Shown: in pieces, positions 62,167 through 64,000 of the stretch
Position numbering within the stretch: position 1 is the stretch's first letter
Layout of the letters: every line of letters begins with the position of its first letter
Position numbers and translations under genes: made by a program
Notes under the pieces: model-generated
The model's input: the letters and a program-made list of their open reading frames with translations, nothing else
Database searches by the model: none
Told to the model about the DNA's origin: nothing
NCBI GenBank assembly: GCA_024233975.1
Contig: JACKOX010000013.1
Coordinates: 31,870 to 95,869, forward strand
Origin: Rhodanobacteraceae bacterium
Lineage (GTDB): Bacteria > Pseudomonadota > Gammaproteobacteria > Xanthomonadales > Xanthomonadaceae
Reading direction: 5' to 3'
Length of the DNA: 64,000 bases

Positions 62167-63978
62167 ATGGAACAGCTGGACTTCAGCAACTGGCTGCTGC
62201 TCGGCGGCGCGCTTCTGATCCTGGTGGGCATCGCCTCCAGCCTGATCGCGACGCGCTTTGGCGCGCCCTTGCTGCTGGTGTTCCTGCTGATCGGCATGGG
62301 CCTCGGCGAGGACGGTTTTGGTATCAGCTTCAACAACTACCGGCTGACCTATTTCCTCGGTTCGCTGGCGCTGGCGGTAATCCTGTTCGATGGCGGTCTG
62401 CGCACCAAGGTGGCCAGTTTCCGTGGTGCGCTGGCGCCGGCGGGCCTGCTGGCAACGCTGGGCGTTGTCATCACCACGCTCATTGCCGGTACCGCCGCCC
62501 ATTTCCTGCTTGGCCTCAGCTGGCCGGCCGGCCTGTTGATCGGCGCGATCGTCGCTTCGACGGACGCTGCGGCGGTGTTCTTCCTGTTGCGTGCCGGCGG
62601 TCTGCATTTGCAGAAACGAGTCGGCGCCACGCTGGAAATCGAATCCGGCAGCAACGATCCCTTCGCCGTGTTCCTTACCGTGCTGCTGGTGGCGTGGATC
62701 GCCAGCCACGGCGAGATGGGCGTGGGCGACATGTTCATCTCGCTCGCCAAGCAGATCGTGATCGGTGGCGCGCTGGGCGGCATCGGTGGCCGTGCGATTG
62801 CTGCTGCGCTCAACCGGCTGGCGTTGCCGGCTGGCCTGCATCCGCTGCTGGCGGTGTCGGGCGCGGTGGCTTTGTTCGGATTGACCGGCCTGCTCGGTGG
62901 CAGTGGCTTCCTCGCCGTGTATCTCGCCGGCCTTGTCGTTGGCAACCGGCCGGTGCGCGCCTTCGCCAACGTGCTGAGCGTGCAGGACGCTGCCACTTGG
63001 CTGGCGCAGCTGGTGATGTTCCTGGTGCTGGGTCTGCTGATCACACCGTCCAGCTTGTTGTCGCTGTTGTGGCCCGCGCTGGGCGTGGCGGCGGTGCTGA
63101 TGTTCGTGGCCCGGCCGGTTGCCGTGCTGCTATGCCTGGCGCCGTTCAGGTTCCGTCGCGGCGAGCTCGGCTTCGTGAGCTGGGTTGGCCTGCGTGGTGC
63201 GGTCGGCATTTTCCTTGCGTCGATCCCGATGCTGGTTGGTCTGCCCAACGCCGAGACCTATTTCAACGTGGCCTTCGTGGTGGTGCTGGCCTCGCTGCTG
63301 GTGCAGGGTTGGAGCCTCACCGCCGCCGCCAACTTCTTCCGCGTGGCGCTGCCGCGTCGCGATCCGCCATCGCGACGCATCGAACTCGATCTGCCCGGCC
63401 AGCTGGAATACGAAATGGTCGGCTATCGCGTGGCAAACGACAGCGCCGTGCTACGCGGCAGCCGCATGCCGGGTTGGGCGCGACCGGCGCTGGTAGTGCG
63501 TCGCGAAACCGTGCTGACGCCCGAGCAGGCCGGCGAGCTGGAAGCCGAGGACTACGCCTATTTCCTCGCACCGCCGGATCGCGTGGTGCGGCTGGACTGG
63601 CTGTTCGCCGAACCCACCGAGGCGCGCGAGGCCGAGCGCGAGGTTTTCGGCGAATTCACCTTCGATGGCGACGTGCCGCTGGGTGCGCTGGCCGAGTTCT
63701 ACGACCTCGCCGTGCCGCCACGTCACGCCGAGCGCAGCGCTGCCGACCTGTTCGCCCGCCGCTACGACGGCACGCCGCAGGTCGGCGACCGCATCCGCCT
63801 GGGACAGGCCGTGCTAGTGGTGCGCGACCTCAACGAAGAGCAGGTCGCCAAGGTCGGACTCAAATTCGAAACCGTCGGCAGCGCCCTGTTCGGCGAAGCC
63901 CTGCTCCCGCAGAAGGCCCGCTCACCGTGGCGGCGGATGACCGCAAAGATAAGGCCGCGTGGACGGCGGGATAGCTGA
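62167..63978 (+). CDS. Potassium/proton antiporter, NhaP2/CvrA type
   Basis: 603 aa from ATG 62167 (MEQLDFSNWLLLGGALL). Twelve or so membrane helices of the CPA1 family, with the ion-binding IVASTDAAAVFFLLR and IESGSNDPFAVFLTVLL. The cytoplasmic tail has a TrkA_C-like part (LGALAEFYDLAV) and a CorC/HlyC-type C-terminal domain (IRLGQAVLVVRDLNEEQVAKVGLKFE). That full architecture marks the NhaP2 group, which exports K+ in exchange for H+. The length is normal and the gene is complete, ending 22 nt before the window edge. Confidence 0.93.
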   Translation: MEQLDFSNWLLLGGALLILVGIASSLIATRFGAPLLLVFLLIGMGLGEDGFGISFNNYRLTYFLGSLALAVILFDGGLRTKVASFRGALAPAGLLATLGVVITTLIAGTAAHFLLGLSWPAGLLIGAIVASTDAAAVFFLLRAGGLHLQKRVGATLEIESGSNDPFAVFLTVLLVAWIASHGEMGVGDMFISLAKQIVIGGALGGIGGRAIAAALNRLALPAGLHPLLAVSGAVALFGLTGLLGGSGFLAVYLAGLVVGNRPVRAFANVLSVQDAATWLAQLVMFLVLGLLITPSSLLSLLWPALGVAAVLMFVARPVAVLLCLAPFRFRRGELGFVSWVGLRGAVGIFLASIPMLVGLPNAETYFNVAFVVVLASLLVQGWSLTAAANFFRVALPRRDPPSRRIELDLPGQLEYEMVGYRVANDSAVLRGSRMPGWARPALVVRRETVLTPEQAGELEAEDYAYFLAPPDRVVRLDWLFAEPTEAREAEREVFGEFTFDGDVPLGALAEFYDLAVPPRHAERSAADLFARRYDGTPQVGDRIRLGQAVLVVRDLNEEQVAKVGLKFETVGSALFGEALLPQKARSPWRRMTAKIRPRGRRDS

Positions 63979-64000
63979 TAAATGCTCAGCAATCAGAATT

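Overview
The window is high-GC proteobacterial DNA. From about 19.3 kb to the end it reads as a chromosome of the Xanthomonadales/Lysobacterales type, close to Rhodanobacteraceae or Dokdonella/Ahniella-like bacteria. That placement is an inference from gene content: IPTL-CTERM surface proteins, oleBCD, the lipid A/core cluster, secreted proteins ending in a GFE tail, and an MgtE/SpeA/SpeE/GlnK-AmtB backbone. No rRNA, tRNA or CRISPR array was seen.

The first 19 kb is a mosaic. It opens with a type I restriction-modification locus (hsdS cut by the left edge, hsdM) and a serine resolvase. Then come gene pieces of unrelated origin, joined at the ends of an IS91-like rolling-circle element: a diguanylate cyclase, the 3' half of groEL, an AT-rich islet with a glyoxalase fragment and a decayed acyltransferase, and the 3' end of an RND pump gene. 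The same right end occurs three times (3066, 7313, 10684). Each time it stops at the same base and is followed by a different gene fragment. After the third comes an intact TolC / HlyD / two ABC-2 permease operon that lacks an ATPase, then an L,D-transpeptidase and an alanine-zipper gene cut by a third IS91-like copy. That third copy is fused in frame to an IS3-family DDE transposase.

19.4-28.3 kb holds two giant tandem repeat proteins (1777 and 1136 aa), both with IPTL-CTERM tails and with almost identical 3' ends. 28.4-32.0 kb is oleB-oleC-oleD (long-chain olefin synthesis) without oleA. 32.1-37.0 kb, on the minus strand, is a lipid A/LPS group (LpxL-like acyltransferase, two glycosyltransferases, O-antigen ligase-like protein) with a zinc-finger protein and a pirin. 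37.2-39.2 kb has an ELM1-family protein and a GSU2403-type nucleotidyltransferase whose start is overlapped by a perfect 15-bp inverted repeat.

39.2-54.7 kb carries glnE with a small membrane protein, a glycine-rich secreted protein, a GMC oxidoreductase with a Tat-signal partner, mgtE, a beta-hydroxyacid dehydrogenase, speA, two secreted proteins (one with seven 50-aa repeats) and speE. 54.7-59.5 kb has a Ser/Thr kinase with a large sensor/TPR part and a glnK-amtB-glnK nitrogen cluster. 59.6-64 kb has ubiK, a heavily frameshifted comM pseudogene, a DUF2141 protein and a NhaP2-type antiporter.

The IS91 copies are near-identical and mosaic relative to each other, so some joins in the first 19 kb could be assembly errors. 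This must be excluded before those joins are read as biology.
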